Positions 6,165 to 6,550 of a DNA stretch of 6,550 nt are shown piece by piece. A program made the translations under genes and the position numbers. Source of the stretch: Treponema sp. (GTDB taxonomy: Bacteria; Spirochaetota; Spirochaetia; Treponematales; Treponemataceae); contig JAEDFM010000066.1 in NCBI GenBank assembly GCA_016292805.1, positions 1 to 6,550 of the forward strand, read 5' to 3'. The notes beneath the pieces were generated by a model. It had not been told where the DNA came from and did not search any database. It saw only the letters and a program-made list of their open reading frames with translations. Position 1 is the first letter of the stretch; every line of letters begins with the position of its first letter.

Positions 6165-6169
6165 TCCTC
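6165..6169 (-). promoter_or_regulatory. Ribosome binding site of the GH127 gene
   Basis: GAGGA on the minus strand lies 6 nt before the ATG at 6158. It is the only good site near the start and selects that ATG over the one at 6179. Confidence 0.75.
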
Positions 6170-6401
6170 GAAAAAACATTATATTAAAAATATAAAGCCA
6201 AAAATGATTTATTGAAATATTTTCTTTAGATTTTTTATTATTCAGTGTAATTAATTAGATGTTTTTTAACTTTCTACAATTTCTATAAAACATTTTTAAA
6301 CATTTTAACTATTTGAAATATTCCCAAAAGCGATTAAATACTGTATCCTAGATAGTGATATATTTTAAATAAAATATCAAAATTGGCTAAATTGTTTTTA
6401 T

Positions 6402-6406
6402 AGGAG
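6402..6406 (+). promoter_or_regulatory. Ribosome binding site of the HdrB-like gene
   Basis: AGGAG lies 5 nt before the ATG at 6412, a near-ideal arrangement that fixes the start of the truncated gene. Confidence 0.8.
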
Positions 6407-6411
6407 CAAGT

Positions 6412-6550
6412 ATGACATATTCGTATTTCCCAGGATGTACGCTTAAGAACAAGGCAAAAGATCTTGATACTTATGCTCGCATTTCTGCGGAAGCTTTAGG
6501 GTTCACACTTGAAGAAATTCCAGACTGGCAGTGCTGTGGTGGAGAATATC
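6412..6550 (+). CDS. HdrB-like CCG-domain protein (heterodisulfide reductase subunit B family), N-terminal part
   Basis: Only the first 46 codons are in the window; the frame is open at the edge. The protein starts MTYSYFPGCTLKNKAKDLD and contains C9, then exactly 31 residues, then C41-C42-G-G. This is the first half of the CCG motif (C-x31-39-CC-x35-36-CxxC) that binds an unusual [4Fe-4S] cluster in HdrB, and occurs in related proteins such as the GlpC, LutA/YkgE and succinate dehydrogenase SdhE groups. The YFPGCT start and DWQCCGG end of this stretch are most like HdrB. In non-methanogens HdrB homologues usually work with HdrC and HdrA-like flavoproteins in ferredoxin-, NADH- or thiol-linked electron transfer; those partners would be expected downstream. 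Start supported by AGGAG at 6402-6406. The family is clear, but the exact subgroup cannot be fixed from 46 residues. Confidence 0.8.
   Translation, partial: MTYSYFPGCTLKNKAKDLDTYARISAEALGFTLEEIPDWQCCGGEY

Larger units (their letters stand above)
6159..6411. promoter_or_regulatory. Divergent AT-rich intergenic region upstream of the GH127 and HdrB-like genes
   Basis: It should hold promoters for both genes. On the minus strand TATAAT occurs at 6183-6178, about 20 nt before the chosen GH127 start, without a good -35. On the plus strand TTGAAA (6313-6318) with a weak TAAATA 16 bp later is the best guess for the HdrB-like gene. The word TTGAAATATT appears twice (6212-6221 and 6313-6322), AAACATTTTT/AAACATTTTA are tandem (6288-6307), and ATATTTT/AAAATAT arms face each other near 6360-6377. 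In such AT-rich DNA several of these may be chance. Confidence 0.35.

Noticed and set aside
6159..6179. Upstream ATG for the GH127 gene
   Set aside because: It overlaps a TATAAT-like sequence and lacks a ribosome binding site, whereas the ATG at 6158 has GAGGA at good spacing.

Overview
The window reads as a compact, low-GC chromosome segment from an anaerobic fermenter. The gene set (group B-type [FeFe]-hydrogenase, a malate/lactate-type dehydrogenase beside a class II fumarase, an intracellular arabinofuranosidase-like enzyme and an HdrB-like protein) and the feel of the proteins suggest a host-associated spirochaete such as a gut or rumen Treponema. This is inferred from style and gene content, not from a search, and an anaerobic Firmicute is the main alternative.

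Layout. A possible end of a plus-strand gene (1-54) is followed by a minus-strand [FeFe]-hydrogenase (105-1565). After a divergent 154-bp gap comes a plus-strand LDH/MDH-superfamily dehydrogenase (1720-2667), an intrinsic terminator that also carries a good promoter (2690-2743), a leader with extensive base-pairing potential (2758-2853), and fumC (2861-4252). A hairpin between the converging genes (4280-4338) probably terminates both fumC and the minus-strand GH127/DUF1680 gene (4359-6158). A second divergent AT-rich gap (6159-6411) leads to the first 46 codons of an HdrB-like CCG-domain protein (6412-6550), cut by the window edge.

How the genes may work together. The dehydrogenase looks like a lactate dehydrogenase overall, but has Arg (residue 81) at the position that selects malate/oxaloacetate over lactate/pyruvate. 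With fumarase next door, the simplest reading is a reductive branch oxaloacetate -> malate -> fumarate (-> succinate) that reoxidises NADH. The hydrogenase opposite is a second route for disposing of reducing equivalents, and the HdrB-like protein suggests further thiol/disulfide or ferredoxin-linked electron transfer. The GH127-type enzyme would supply pentose from plant glycans. No mobile-element gene, CRISPR array, tRNA or rRNA was recognised.

The two points most worth following are the Arg81 specificity signature in the LDH-like protein and the fumC leader. The leader has a promoter inside the preceding terminator, a tandemly duplicated -10 box, a 19-bp inverted repeat, and two mutually exclusive pairings around the ribosome binding site.
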